Assembly: GCF_015690355.1 (NCBI RefSeq)
Contig: NZ_JADPRT010000003.1
Location: 694,794 to 758,793 of the forward strand
DNA length: 64,000 bases
Direction: 5' to 3'
From: Streptacidiphilus fuscans
GTDB taxonomy: Bacteria > Actinomycetota > Actinomycetes > Streptomycetales > Streptomycetaceae
Shown: positions 35,541-43,625 of the stretch, piece after piece
Layout: each line of letters begins with the position of its first letter
Numbering within the stretch: position 1 is the first letter of the stretch
Position numbers and translations under genes: made by a program
The notes under the pieces: model-generated
Told to the model about the DNA's origin: nothing
What the model saw: only the letters and a program-made list of their open reading frames with translations
The model's database searches: none

Positions 35541-35902
35541 CAGGAACTCCTAGTTCCCTGCGAGACAACTTAGTTGATGGTGCGACGACCCGAGATCGAA
35601 TGTGAGTCCGCCCCCCGAACCCGTGACCGCGCGGCGAGACTACCGGGTCGGCCCACGATTTGTCAGAGGCGGTTGTGAACATCTCACGACAAATCCCGTC
35701 GTGACCTTCCGATTTCTCTCCTTGATGGATCAGGATCGGTCGGTCGCCGTGAGAATGTTGGGAATCCAGAGGATCCAGAGGGGTCCCGAGGAACCCGAGG
35801 AACCCGAGGAAGAGGAAGACGAGGAAGACGAGAGAACAACCCGACCGACAGCGAATACGCCACGCGCGTCAGCGAACGCGTCTCAGATGCTGGATTGGAA
35901 CC
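35541..35902. promoter_or_regulatory. Divergent region between cvnA and opuCC
   Basis: 362 bases without a gene. It carries an inverted repeat GATTTGTC (35657-35664) / GACAAATC (35688-35695), separated by 23 bases, and a purine-rich repetitive stretch (35785-35835) made of GAACCCGAG and GAAGACGAG units. Promoters for the conservon (minus) and the binding protein (plus) must lie here. Confidence 0.5.
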
Positions 35903-36910
35903 GTGAACTCAACCGCCTTCTCCACCGACTCCTCCACCCACGCCGGCCGGACCGGCGCGACGCGCTCGCGGGGCCGCGCCCGGACGGCCGCCGCGCTGGT
36001 CGCCGTGGCCGCCGCCGTCGCCCTGTCGGCGTGCGGCTCGTCGAGCAGCAACTCCGGCGGCTCCGGCGGCAACCCGCTGGCTCCGTCGTCCGCCGCGTCC
36101 GGCGGCACGATCGTGATCGGCAGCAACAACTTCGCGGAGAGCACGATCCTCGCGGACCTGTACGGCGCGGCGCTGACGGCCAAGGGCTTCAAGGTCTCGT
36201 ACCACCCGAACATCGGCAGCCGCGAGATCTCCTACGGCCTGGTCAAGAACGGCCAGATCACGCTGATGCCGGAGTACAACGGCGCGCTCCTCTCCTACCT
36301 GGACAGCACCGCCGCGCCCACGACCGAGGCCGACACGGACACCCAGGCCGCCGCGAAGCTCGCCCCGAACCTTCAGCTGCTGACGCCGTCGGCGGCCGAG
36401 GACAAGGACTCGCTCACGGTCAACGGCGCGACGGCCAAGCAGTACAGCCTGACGGGCGCCTCGACCATCAGCTCGCTGAAGTCGATCGCGGGCGGCATCG
36501 CGATCGGCGGCTCGTCGGAGTTCCAGACCCGGCAGCAGGGCCTGGCCGGCCTGCAGTCGGTCTACGGCCTGAAGTTCAAGAGCTTCAAGGCCCTGGACGC
36601 GGGCGGCTCGCTCACCGAGGCGGCGCTGAAGAACAACGACGTCCAGGTCGCGGACATCTTCACCACGGACGCGTCGATCCAGAAGAACGGCTGGACCACC
36701 CTGGTCGACGACAAGCACCTCTTCGGCTTCCAGAACGTGATCCCGCTGGCCGCGAAGTCCCTCCCGGCGGGCGCGGCAGCCGCCGTCGACGCGGTCCAGG
36801 CCAAGCTGACGACGGCCTCCCTGATGAGCCTCGACGCAGCGGTCAACGGCGGCGGCCAGGACCCGCTTGCTGCTGCGCAGGCGTGGCTGAAGTCCAACGG
36901 CCTGGGCTGA
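35903..36910 (+). CDS. opuCC: Osmoprotectant ABC transporter substrate-binding lipoprotein
   Basis: A 335-residue periplasmic-type binding protein. The signal ends in lipobox ALSAC (Cys ~44), then a Ser/Gly linker. The body has GGTIVIGSNNFAESTILADL, LMPEYNGALLSYL and KNNDVQVADIFTTDASIQ, matching glycine-betaine/choline-binding proteins of the OpuAC/ProX type. It is the logical partner of the permease/ATPase genes at 28.6-31.2 kb, which lack one; the conservon lies in between. The GTG at 35903 begins the protein. A palindromic element follows 17 bases past the stop. Confidence 0.88.
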   Translation: MNSTAFSTDSSTHAGRTGATRSRGRARTAAALVAVAAAVALSACGSSSSNSGGSGGNPLAPSSAASGGTIVIGSNNFAESTILADLYGAALTAKGFKVSYHPNIGSREISYGLVKNGQITLMPEYNGALLSYLDSTAAPTTEADTDTQAAAKLAPNLQLLTPSAAEDKDSLTVNGATAKQYSLTGASTISSLKSIAGGIAIGGSSEFQTRQQGLAGLQSVYGLKFKSFKALDAGGSLTEAALKNNDVQVADIFTTDASIQKNGWTTLVDDKHLFGFQNVIPLAAKSLPAGAAAAVDAVQAKLTTASLMSLDAAVNGGGQDPLAAAQAWLKSNGLG

Positions 36911-36926
36911 GCCTTTGCCACGATGA

Positions 36927-37092
36927 GGTAGTTGCAACTCCCCAAGGGGCGCGAGGCTCTGCTGATGTGCGGCTCCGCCGCGTGGGCGCGACAAGCCACC
37001 CCGTGTGGTGAGTCGCTGATCGAGCAGGGCCATCCGCACAGGGTGGTTGCTCGCGCAGTTCCCCGCGCCCCTGATGGTGCAACTACCTGCGG
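36927..37092. repeat. Mosaic palindromic intergenic element, copy 3 (arms II/I, inverted core)
   Basis: Between the convergent stops of opuCC and the MarR gene. Starts GGTAGTTGCAACT, left type II arm with GCGGCTCCGCCGC, core CAGGGCCATCCG on the opposite strand, right type I arm ending GGTGCAACTACC. In core orientation it is I then II, as in copies 2 and 6. Confidence 0.85.
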
Positions 37093-37103
37093 CAGCGCAG
37101 CAT

Positions 37104-37664
37104 TCAGCTCTCTTCCAGGTCCTCCACCCGCCCGACCCCGTCGGGCTGGTCCTCCTCCACCCGCCGGAGCATCCGGCCCAGCGCGCCGGCCAGCTCCGCG
37201 CGTTCCTCCGGCGCGGCATCCTGTAGCAGGCTCTCCTCGAAGACCGCTGCCATCCGCATCGAGTCCAGCCACTTCTCGCGGCCGAGCTCCGTCAGCTCGA
37301 TGTTCACGCGCACGCGATTGCTCTCGTCCCGGCTGCGGGTGACCAGTCCGGCCGCCGCCATGCGGTCCACGCGGTGCGTCATCGCCGCCGGGGTCAGCCC
37401 GATCCGCTTGGCCAGCTCGCCCGGCCCCAGCCGGTACGGCGCGCCCGCGACGATCAGGGCCTTCAGCACCTCCCAGTCGGCGGAGGAGATCCCCAGGTCG
37501 TTGAGGTGACGGCCGTACGCGACGGACATCCGTCGGGTCAGCCGGTTGAGCGTCGAGACGATGGTCTCGACCTGCGGGTCCACGTTCGGGAACTCGCGCT
37601 GGTAGACGGCCACCTGCTCACTGATCGCGAGCTCTTCCGGTGGCTCCTGGGACGACTCGGTCAT
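37104..37664 (-). CDS. MarR-family transcriptional regulator
   Basis: A 186-residue winged-helix regulator. HTH region WEVLKALIVAGAPYRLGPGE and LAKRIGLTPAAMTHRVDRM (~65-115), wing AGLVTRSRDESNRVRVNIEL. An N-terminal extension of about 30 residues is acidic. It is divergent from the MFS exporter at 37819, which it probably represses. The ATG at 37664 and the imperfect palindrome at 37701-37722 fit that arrangement. Confidence 0.9.
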   Translation of the reverse strand: MTESSQEPPEELAISEQVAVYQREFPNVDPQVETIVSTLNRLTRRMSVAYGRHLNDLGISSADWEVLKALIVAGAPYRLGPGELAKRIGLTPAAMTHRVDRMAAAGLVTRSRDESNRVRVNIELTELGREKWLDSMRMAAVFEESLLQDAAPEERAELAGALGRMLRRVEEDQPDGVGRVEDLEES

Positions 37665-37700
37665 ACCGTCAGTATCTCATGCTCAAGCCTACCGGGATTA

Positions 37701-37722
37701 AAAGTTTCGCTCGGAAGACTTT
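37701..37722. promoter_or_regulatory. Candidate MarR operator
   Basis: Imperfect 22-bp palindrome with 5-bp outer arms AAAGT/ACTTT, within an AT-rich tract (37696-37740) between the divergent marR and MFS starts. Confidence 0.4.
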
Positions 37723-37818
37723 AGTAGTGTACTCTTTCCATCGAAACGTAAGAGAGACGACGGACCACGGCGGCAGACGACCGGGGTGACCGCGGGGAGC
37801 GGAAAGGCGGTGCGCGTG

Positions 37819-39156
37819 ATGGCGAAGGCGATGGCTGGGGAGACGACGACGATGCAGGGGGCGCTGCGCCGCGTCCAGGTGGGGAACGCGCTCAGCGCGT
37901 TCGGCAGCGGGTTCACGCTGCCGTACATGTTTGTGTACGTGGAGACCGTGCGCGGTCTCGGTTCGATGACCGCATGGCTGGTCTTCACGCTGTTCGCCGC
38001 GGCCGCGCTGGCCGTGCTGCCGGTGGGCGGGCGCGGCATCGACCGGTACGGGCCGCGTCCCGTGCTGGTCGGGGGCGCGGTGCTGACCGCGCTCGGCGCG
38101 CTGTCCTTCGGGCTGGCGACGACGCAGTGGACGATCCTGGTCGCCGCCTTCCTCTTCGGGGCCGGCGTCACCACCTGCCAGCCCGCGCTGGCCACCATGG
38201 TGGTCCGCTGCTCGACCAGGGCGACCCGCGCGCACGCGTTCGCGCTGCAGTTCACACTGGTCAACCTGGGCATGGGCATCGGCGCGATGATCGGCGGCCA
38301 GATCGTCGACGTGTCGCGTCCGGCCAGCCTGACGCTGCTGTTCGCCATCGAGGCGCTGATGTTCCTGGTGCTGGCCGCCGTGACCGGCACGGTCAAGCTG
38401 CCCGCGCCGGTGGCCGAGGCCGCTTCGGCGGTCGCGGACGCGGCGAAGGGCATGAAGGCCGGCAAGGGGAAGTCCGACTTCCGCACGCTGCTGGGCGACC
38501 GCGCGATGGTGAAGCTCTGCGTCCTCGCCGGGCTGATCTTCTTCGCCTGCTACGGCCAGTTCGAGAGCGGCGTCGCCGCCTACGCGACGGGCACGGTCGG
38601 GATCTCCCCGTCCGCGCTGGGCTTCGGCCTCGGGGCGAACACCTTCGCCATCGTCGTGCTGCAGATGTTCGTGGTCCGGATGACCTCGCGTCGCCGCCGG
38701 ACCACCGCGATCGCGGCGACCGGCCTGGTGTGGCTGGCGGCGTGGATCTTCGCGGGCGTCGCGGGCCTCTTCCACGGCGGGTCCGGCCTGGCGGTCGGCT
38801 CGATGATGATGACCTACGTCCTCTTCGGCGCGGGCGAGGCCCTGCTGGCCCCGACCCTCGGCCCGATCGTGGCCGACCTCGCCCCGACGCGACTGCTCGG
38901 CACCTACAACGCCGCGTTCTCGCTGGTGAAGCAGGTTGCCATCGCGATCGGCCCGGCCGTCGGCGTGCTGCTGGTCGGTGCCGGGATGTCGACGGTCTAC
39001 CTGGCCACCCTGGCGCTCTGCTGCGTCGGCATCACGGTCGCGGCGCTGCGCCTGCGCCGGGTCCTGCCGAAGGCCGCCGACAACGCGGCCCCGATCGCGT
39101 CGACGGTGGTCACCGGCTCGGTGCCGCGCGTCGAGGAGCTCAGCACCGCGGCCTGA
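37819..39156 (+). CDS. Major facilitator superfamily exporter
   Basis: A 445-residue, 12-helix MFS transporter, DHA-like. Landmarks: GGRGIDRYGPRPVLVGGAVL (loop 2-3, motif A with Asp and Arg), ATMVVRCSTRATRAHAFALQ, and MMMTYVLFGAGEALLAPTLG in the C-terminal half. It is likely a drug or metabolite efflux pump controlled by the divergent MarR protein. The start is taken as the ATG at 37819 with GGAAAGG upstream; GTG at 37816 and at 37786 are alternatives. The C-terminus is soluble and Ala/Thr-rich. Confidence 0.9.
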   Translation: MAKAMAGETTTMQGALRRVQVGNALSAFGSGFTLPYMFVYVETVRGLGSMTAWLVFTLFAAAALAVLPVGGRGIDRYGPRPVLVGGAVLTALGALSFGLATTQWTILVAAFLFGAGVTTCQPALATMVVRCSTRATRAHAFALQFTLVNLGMGIGAMIGGQIVDVSRPASLTLLFAIEALMFLVLAAVTGTVKLPAPVAEAASAVADAAKGMKAGKGKSDFRTLLGDRAMVKLCVLAGLIFFACYGQFESGVAAYATGTVGISPSALGFGLGANTFAIVVLQMFVVRMTSRRRRTTAIAATGLVWLAAWIFAGVAGLFHGGSGLAVGSMMMTYVLFGAGEALLAPTLGPIVADLAPTRLLGTYNAAFSLVKQVAIAIGPAVGVLLVGAGMSTVYLATLALCCVGITVAALRLRRVLPKAADNAAPIASTVVTGSVPRVEELSTAA

Positions 39157-39312
39157 GGGCCGCGGTTGCCTGGGGGTCGGGAAATCTGTAGGGCGGATTG
39201 ACGGTGAACTTCGCACATCGCGTCGATGAACAGCCGTCATATCCGCCCTATCCGTCTACACCCCTGTAGTACTTTCGGGCTGCCCGTATCCCTCCCAGCA
39301 GCCAGGGTCGTC

Positions 39313-40239
39313 ATGTCGTCCGTGCTCACCTATCCCGAAGCGATCGGCGTCGGCCTGCTCCAGGGCGTCTCCGAGCTGTTCCCGGTCTCCAGCCTCGGGC
39401 ACAGCCTCCTGGTTCCCGCCCTGCTGGGGCCGCCCTACTCGAACGACCTCAACGTCTCGGCGCCCGGGTCCACCTACCTGAACGTCCTGGTGGCCCTGCA
39501 CGTCGCGACCGCGCTGGCGCTGGTCGTCTTCTTCTGGCGGGACTGGGCGCGGATCCTTCAGGGCCTGTTCAGCTCCATCAAGGAGCGCCGGATCGAGACG
39601 GTCAACCAGAAGCTGGCCTGGCTGCTGATCGTGGCGACGATCCCGGTCGGCGTCGCGGGCATCGCCCTGGACAAGGTCTTCCGCGAGATCCTCGGCAAGC
39701 CGACCGTGGCCGCGCTCTTCCTCATGCTGAACGGCCTGGTCCTCTTCGGCGCCGAGCGCCTCAAGCGCGGCGGCACGGGACGACGACGCGCCAACGACGC
39801 GGCGGTGCTGCCCGGCGACGAGCACCTGCACCCGGACATCCTCTCCGACCGACGCATCGTCAAGCTCGGCTGGAGCAGCGCGATCATCGTGGGCGCGGCG
39901 CAGATCCTCGCCCTGTTGCCCGGCATCTCCCGCTCCGGCGTGACCATGAGCGCGGGCATCTTCAAGGGCCTCCGCCACGAGGACTCCGCCCGCTTCGCCT
40001 TCCTCCTGGCCACCCCGGTGATCGGCGGCGCGGCCCTGCTGAAGGTCCCGTCCCTCATGGGCCCGGCGGGCAACGGCATCCACGGCCAGCTCCTCGTCGG
40101 CGCGGTCTGCGCGTTCGTCGCGAGCTATGTCGCGGTGCGATTCCTGACCAAGTACTTCGAGACGAAGACGCTGACCCCGTTCGCGATTTACTGCTTCATC
40201 GCGGGCGCGGGAAGCTTGGCCTATCTGTCGATGAGTTAG
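39313..40239 (+). CDS. uppP: Undecaprenyl-diphosphatase
   Basis: A 308-residue membrane enzyme of the UppP/BacA family that recycles undecaprenyl pyrophosphate for cell-wall synthesis. Catalytic motifs: GVSELFPVSSLGHS (about 18-31) and PGISRSGVTMSAG (about 203-215). Compared with short UppP (~270) it carries a 30-residue insertion (RGGTGRRRANDAAVLPGDEH) in a loop. The ATG at 39313 follows AGGG. The stop codon abuts a palindromic element. Confidence 0.94.
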   Translation: MSSVLTYPEAIGVGLLQGVSELFPVSSLGHSLLVPALLGPPYSNDLNVSAPGSTYLNVLVALHVATALALVVFFWRDWARILQGLFSSIKERRIETVNQKLAWLLIVATIPVGVAGIALDKVFREILGKPTVAALFLMLNGLVLFGAERLKRGGTGRRRANDAAVLPGDEHLHPDILSDRRIVKLGWSSAIIVGAAQILALLPGISRSGVTMSAGIFKGLRHEDSARFAFLLATPVIGGAALLKVPSLMGPAGNGIHGQLLVGAVCAFVASYVAVRFLTKYFETKTLTPFAIYCFIAGAGSLAYLSMS

Positions 40240-40417
40240 TTGCAGCGCTTAGGGGCGCGGGGCTCTGCTGATCTGCGGCTCCGCCGCATGGGCGCGAGAA
40301 ACCACTGATGAGCGGATGGCCCTGCGCGTTCGGGGCTGTACCTCGCAGGGTGGCTTGTCGCGCCCACGCGGCGGAGCCGCACATGAGTAGAGCCCCGCGC
40401 CCCTGATGGTGGAACCG
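40236..40417. repeat. Mosaic palindromic intergenic element, copy 4 (arms II/II)
   Basis: Overlaps the uppP stop codon. Left arm II (GGGGCGCGGGGCTCTGCTGA), core GCGGATGGCCCTG, right arm II (CGCCCACGCGGCGGAGCCGC, then CCCCGCGCCCCTGATGGT). The end GGTGGAACC deviates from the usual GGTGCAACT. Confidence 0.85.
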
Positions 40418-40443
40418 GCGCGTCGGATGCTCTCCCTCGGAGA

Positions 40444-41010
40444 GTGAGTGTTGCACTGGGTGACGTGCGTTCACTCCGTGCGTTGCTCCTCGGCGTCCTG
40501 CCGCTCGCGCTGCTCGCCGCCTGCGTGCAGGTCTCCGGGCGGCAGCCCGGCCCGCACTATGCGACGCCGTTCGTCGCGCTGCCGAGCGTCTCGCCCGCGC
40601 CCGTGCCGACCGGGTACAACCCCGCCGCCGACGCCACGGCCGAGCTCGCCGCGGCTCAGGCCGCCTCCCGCAGGGACGGGCGGCCCGTCATCGTCGAGTT
40701 CGGGGCCGACTGGTGCGCCGACTGCCAGGTGCTGGCGCAGCGTTCGCTCAGCGCCGGTGCATGGCTGATCCTGTCGCGCGACTACCACCTCGTCACCGTC
40801 GACATCGGGCACTACGACCACAACACCGCTCTGGCGGCCCGCTGGATCAACCTCCAGAAGAGCGGGATCCCGGCCATGGTCGTGCTCAATCCGAACGGCA
40901 GCGTCCGCGCCACGACCCAGGACGGATCGTTCGCCAACGCGCGCACCCTCTCCTCCGACGATGTCGCGAATCGACTTGTCGACTGGCTCTATCCCGCTTC
41001 CCGATCATGA
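40444..41010 (+). CDS. Thioredoxin-like lipoprotein
   Basis: A 188-residue exported protein. Signal peptide with lipobox LLAAC (Cys ~28), then a Pro-rich stretch and a thioredoxin-like domain with the redox motif ADWCADCQVLAQRSL (Cys-Ala-Asp-Cys) and the cis-Pro region SGIPAMVVLNPNG. It is probably an extracytoplasmic thiol-disulfide protein of the DsbD-gamma/TlpA kind. The GTG at 40444 lies just after GGAG; a GTG at 40465 is possible. Next gene downstream is unrelated. Confidence 0.85.
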   Translation: MSVALGDVRSLRALLLGVLPLALLAACVQVSGRQPGPHYATPFVALPSVSPAPVPTGYNPAADATAELAAAQAASRRDGRPVIVEFGADWCADCQVLAQRSLSAGAWLILSRDYHLVTVDIGHYDHNTALAARWINLQKSGIPAMVVLNPNGSVRATTQDGSFANARTLSSDDVANRLVDWLYPASRS

Positions 41011-41109
41011 CGGAATCCACTCGATGTCATGAATCGCCCCAGCTCATCGGGACAGTGCGGATGCGAACCTGATCTGATGCCGCCACAAGCACGAAAGGCG
41101 GTGCCCCTC

Positions 41110-42213
41110 ATGCGTCCGCTCTCCACATTCCTCGCCGCCGTACAGCGACGCCTGCTCTGGATCATGCTGCTCGCCTACGTCCTCGCCGCGGTGTGGCCGG
41201 GGCCGGGGATCGCGTTGCGCGGGGTGAGCCTGGGGCATGTCGGCGAGGCCGACTTCCCGCTCCAGGCCGGGCTGTTGGCGCTGATGGTCTTCAACGCGGG
41301 CCTCACGGCGCGTGCTGAGACGCTGCCCTCACTGCTGCGGCGTCCCCGCGCGCTGCTGGTCGGGATCGCCTCCAACGCTCTGCTGCCGACGCTGCTGCTG
41401 GGCGTCGGCGCGCTCGCGGCCGACGGTTGGCACAACCCGCGTGAGGCGCAGAGCCTGCTGGTCGGGTTGGCCCTGGTCGGGGCGATGCCGGTCGCCGCCG
41501 GGGCCACCGTCTTCGCCCAGGGCAGCGAGGGCAACGCGACGCTGACGCTGGGCCTGGTCGTGGGCAGCACGCTGCTGAGCCCGCTCACCATCCCGCTCGG
41601 TCTGCACCTCGGCGGATTCCTCGCCTCCGGTCCGTACGCGTCGGACCTGCACCGGGTGGCCGAGCACGCGTGCAGCGCGTTCGCCGTGCTGGCGGTGGTG
41701 CTGCCCTGCGCTGCGGGGTTGCTGACGGGCCGCCTGCTGCTCTCCGGGGCGGCGCGGGAGCGCTGGCTGCCGGCGGTGAAGGCGGTCAACCTGCTGGTCG
41801 TGGTGACCCTCAGCTACACCAATGCCTGCGGTGCGCTGCGTCAGGTGATCGAGCGGCCCGATCCGGACTTCCTGCTGCTGGTGGTCCTCGCGGCGGCGGC
41901 GATGTGCGCGGGCTCGTTCCTGGTCGGGTGGGTGCTGGCCGTCCGGCTCGGGGTGCCGCGTGCGGACGCCATCGCGTTGACGTACGCGTCGGGCATGAAC
42001 AACAGCAGCGCGAGTGCGGTCGTCGCTGCCACCAGGATGCCCGGCAACCCGGCGGTGCTGCTGCCGATCCTGGCATACAGCCTGCTCCAGAAGGTGCTGG
42101 CGGGCTCCGTCGGCACACTTGTCCGAAATGCCCGAATCGATGACGAAGGCTCAGCTGCAGGCCCTACCGCCCCAACTGCACCCCGGGAAGCACTTGGATT
42201 CAGACGGCTTTAG
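41110..42213 (+). CDS. BASS-family (bile acid:Na+ symporter-like) transporter
   Basis: A 367-residue integral membrane protein with about ten TM helices. MVFNAGLTARAETLPSLLRR, GLALVGAMPVAAGATVFAQG, GNATLTLGLVVGSTLLSPLT and ALTYASGMNNSSASAVVAAT match the Na+- and substrate-binding crossing helices of the bile acid:sodium symporter family. The substrate is unknown; organic anions are typical. The ATG at 41110 has GAAAGGCGG upstream. No operon partner; a c-di-AMP riboswitch begins about 27 bases after its stop. Confidence 0.85.
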   Translation: MRPLSTFLAAVQRRLLWIMLLAYVLAAVWPGPGIALRGVSLGHVGEADFPLQAGLLALMVFNAGLTARAETLPSLLRRPRALLVGIASNALLPTLLLGVGALAADGWHNPREAQSLLVGLALVGAMPVAAGATVFAQGSEGNATLTLGLVVGSTLLSPLTIPLGLHLGGFLASGPYASDLHRVAEHACSAFAVLAVVLPCAAGLLTGRLLLSGAARERWLPAVKAVNLLVVVTLSYTNACGALRQVIERPDPDFLLLVVLAAAAMCAGSFLVGWVLAVRLGVPRADAIALTYASGMNNSSASAVVAATRMPGNPAVLLPILAYSLLQKVLAGSVGTLVRNARIDDEGSAAGPTAPTAPREALGFRRL

Positions 42214-42240
42214 TATTAACTTTCAATAACAGTACGCGCG

Positions 42241-42368
42241 GCCGTCGCGCGGATCGCCTAATCCTCACGGAGCCGGGGACCCACTTACCCCGGGGTGAAT
42301 CGGCCTCAGGGCCGTAGGAGACCGCCCTCTCCGAACCCGTCAGCTAACCCGGTCGGCGAAGGGACGGA
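42241..42368 (+). ncRNA. c-di-AMP riboswitch (ydaO/yuaA class)
   Basis: The leader of the M23 peptidase gene. It carries the conserved stretches of this class: ACCCCGGGGTGAATCGG (about 42287-42303), GCCGTAGGAG, and GAACCCGTCAGCTAACC (about 42333-42349), followed by GGCGAAGGGACGG. In streptomycetes the class turns off cell-wall hydrolase genes when c-di-AMP is high. The ribosome site AAAGGAG lies immediately after it. Exact P1 ends are approximate. Confidence 0.9.
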
Positions 42369-42384
42369 AAGGAGCACGCCAGTC

Positions 42385-43134
42385 ATGGCGTCATACCCGG
42401 TCGAGACCGTCGCCGAGCCCACGGCCATGCTGCCGCGCCAGCGCGGTGCCGCACTGGGCCTCGCGGCCATGGCGGTCGGTGCCAGCAGCGTCATCGGCCT
42501 GGCCGGTCCCGCCCTCGCGGCAGACCACTCCGAGCACGCCGGTGCCACCGGCACGATGCGACTCCAGGACGACGAGCAGGTTCCGGCAACCCATGGCTCG
42601 GACGCCGGTGTGGCCCTCGCGGACCGCATCCTCGCCCAGGCCGCCCCGCAGCGCGCCGCCGAGAACACCGCTCGCAGGGAGGCCGCGAGCGCGGCCACCG
42701 CGAAGGCGCAGGCCGTCGAACGTGCCCGCCTGGCGGAGCCGTTGGTCGCCCCCCTCACCGCCGTCCAGAGCAGTGCGGCGCGCGGCGCCGTGGGCTCGTA
42801 CTGGGCCCACCTGCACGCCGGCCTCGACCTCGCGGCCCCGGCGGGCACGGCGGTCCGCGCGATGGGCACCGGCGTGATCACCGAGGCGGGTTGGGCGGGC
42901 AGCTACGGCTACCGCGTCGTCCAGACCCTGCCGGACGGCACGGAGATCTGGTACTGCCACCTCTCGGCGATCACGGTCGCCAACGGCGCTGCGGCCGCCC
43001 CGGGCCAGCCGCTGGGTCGCGTGGGCGCGACCAGCAGTTCCACGGGCCCGCACCTTCACCTGGAGATCCGCCCGGACGGCGGCGACCTGGTCGACCCCAC
43101 GGCGTGGCTCGCCTCACGAGGCGTGAACCTCTAG
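42385..43134 (+). CDS. Secreted M23-family peptidoglycan endopeptidase
   Basis: A 249-residue secreted metallopeptidase. The signal region is GAALGLAAMAVGASSVIGLA with cleavage after ALA (~46). A helical Ala/Arg-rich segment (residues ~75-125) precedes the M23/LytM domain: HLHAGLDLAAPAGT (His and Asp zinc ligands) and TGPHLHLEIRPDGG (the HxH motif). All catalytic residues are present, so it should cleave peptidoglycan stems. It is controlled by the c-di-AMP riboswitch just upstream. The ATG at 42385 follows AAAGGAG. Confidence 0.94.
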   Translation: MASYPVETVAEPTAMLPRQRGAALGLAAMAVGASSVIGLAGPALAADHSEHAGATGTMRLQDDEQVPATHGSDAGVALADRILAQAAPQRAAENTARREAASAATAKAQAVERARLAEPLVAPLTAVQSSAARGAVGSYWAHLHAGLDLAAPAGTAVRAMGTGVITEAGWAGSYGYRVVQTLPDGTEIWYCHLSAITVANGAAAAPGQPLGRVGATSSSTGPHLHLEIRPDGGDLVDPTAWLASRGVNL

Positions 43135-43150
43135 AAACTTTCTGCAGCCG

Positions 43151-43290
43151 AGGTAGTTGCACTTTTGGGGGCGCGGGGAACTGCGCGAGCAACCACTCTG
43201 TGCGGATGGCCCTGCTCGTTGAGGACGATCTGCATGCCGGTGGCTTGTCGCGCAGTTCCCCGCGCCCCTAAGTCGTGCAACTACCTGCGG
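43151..43290. repeat. Mosaic palindromic intergenic element, copy 5 (arms I/I)
   Basis: Between the convergent stops of the M23 gene and the 43311 gene. Left GGGGCGCGGGGAACTGCGCG, core GCGGATGGCCCTG, right CGCGCAGTTCCCCGCGCCCC, ending TCGTGCAACTACCTGCGG. The most symmetrical copy. Confidence 0.88.
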
Positions 43291-43310
43291 GAGCGCCGGT
43301 TGGCCTCGGC

Positions 43311-43610
43311 TTACTTGCGGTCCGCCAGGGCCCAGGACGCCGCAGCCATGCCCGTGGCGACCGTCAGAACGGACGGCCACGCGCCGATCTTCTTCGCCAG
43401 CGGGTGGGAGCCCGCGAACGCCGCGGTGTAGAGGCCGCCGAGCACCGCAGCCGTCCGCGGCCCCGCCGCCTTGCGCCACTGCAACGCCGCCGCGCCGCCC
43501 GCCGCGGCGAGAGCGACGCCGCCGAGTTCCCTCCGCTTCGTCGCGCGGGCGATCGCGAAACCGCCGACCAGTCCGCTCGCGGCAATCAGCGAGGAAGGGA
43601 CCTGAGCCAT
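43311..43610 (-). CDS. Small membrane protein, unknown function
   Basis: A 99-residue protein with three likely TM segments: LIAASGLVGGFAIA, VALAAAGGAAAL, and SVLTVATGMAAASWALA; basic loops (RATKRRELGG) between. The ATG at 43610 has GGAGG upstream. It lies 15 bases downstream of the stop of the 529-residue gene on the same strand, so the two may form an operon. No family recognised. Confidence 0.7.
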   Translation of the reverse strand: MAQVPSSLIAASGLVGGFAIARATKRRELGGVALAAAGGAAALQWRKAAGPRTAAVLGGLYTAAFAGSHPLAKKIGAWPSVLTVATGMAAASWALADRK

Positions 43611-43625
43611 GACCGTGAACCTCCG

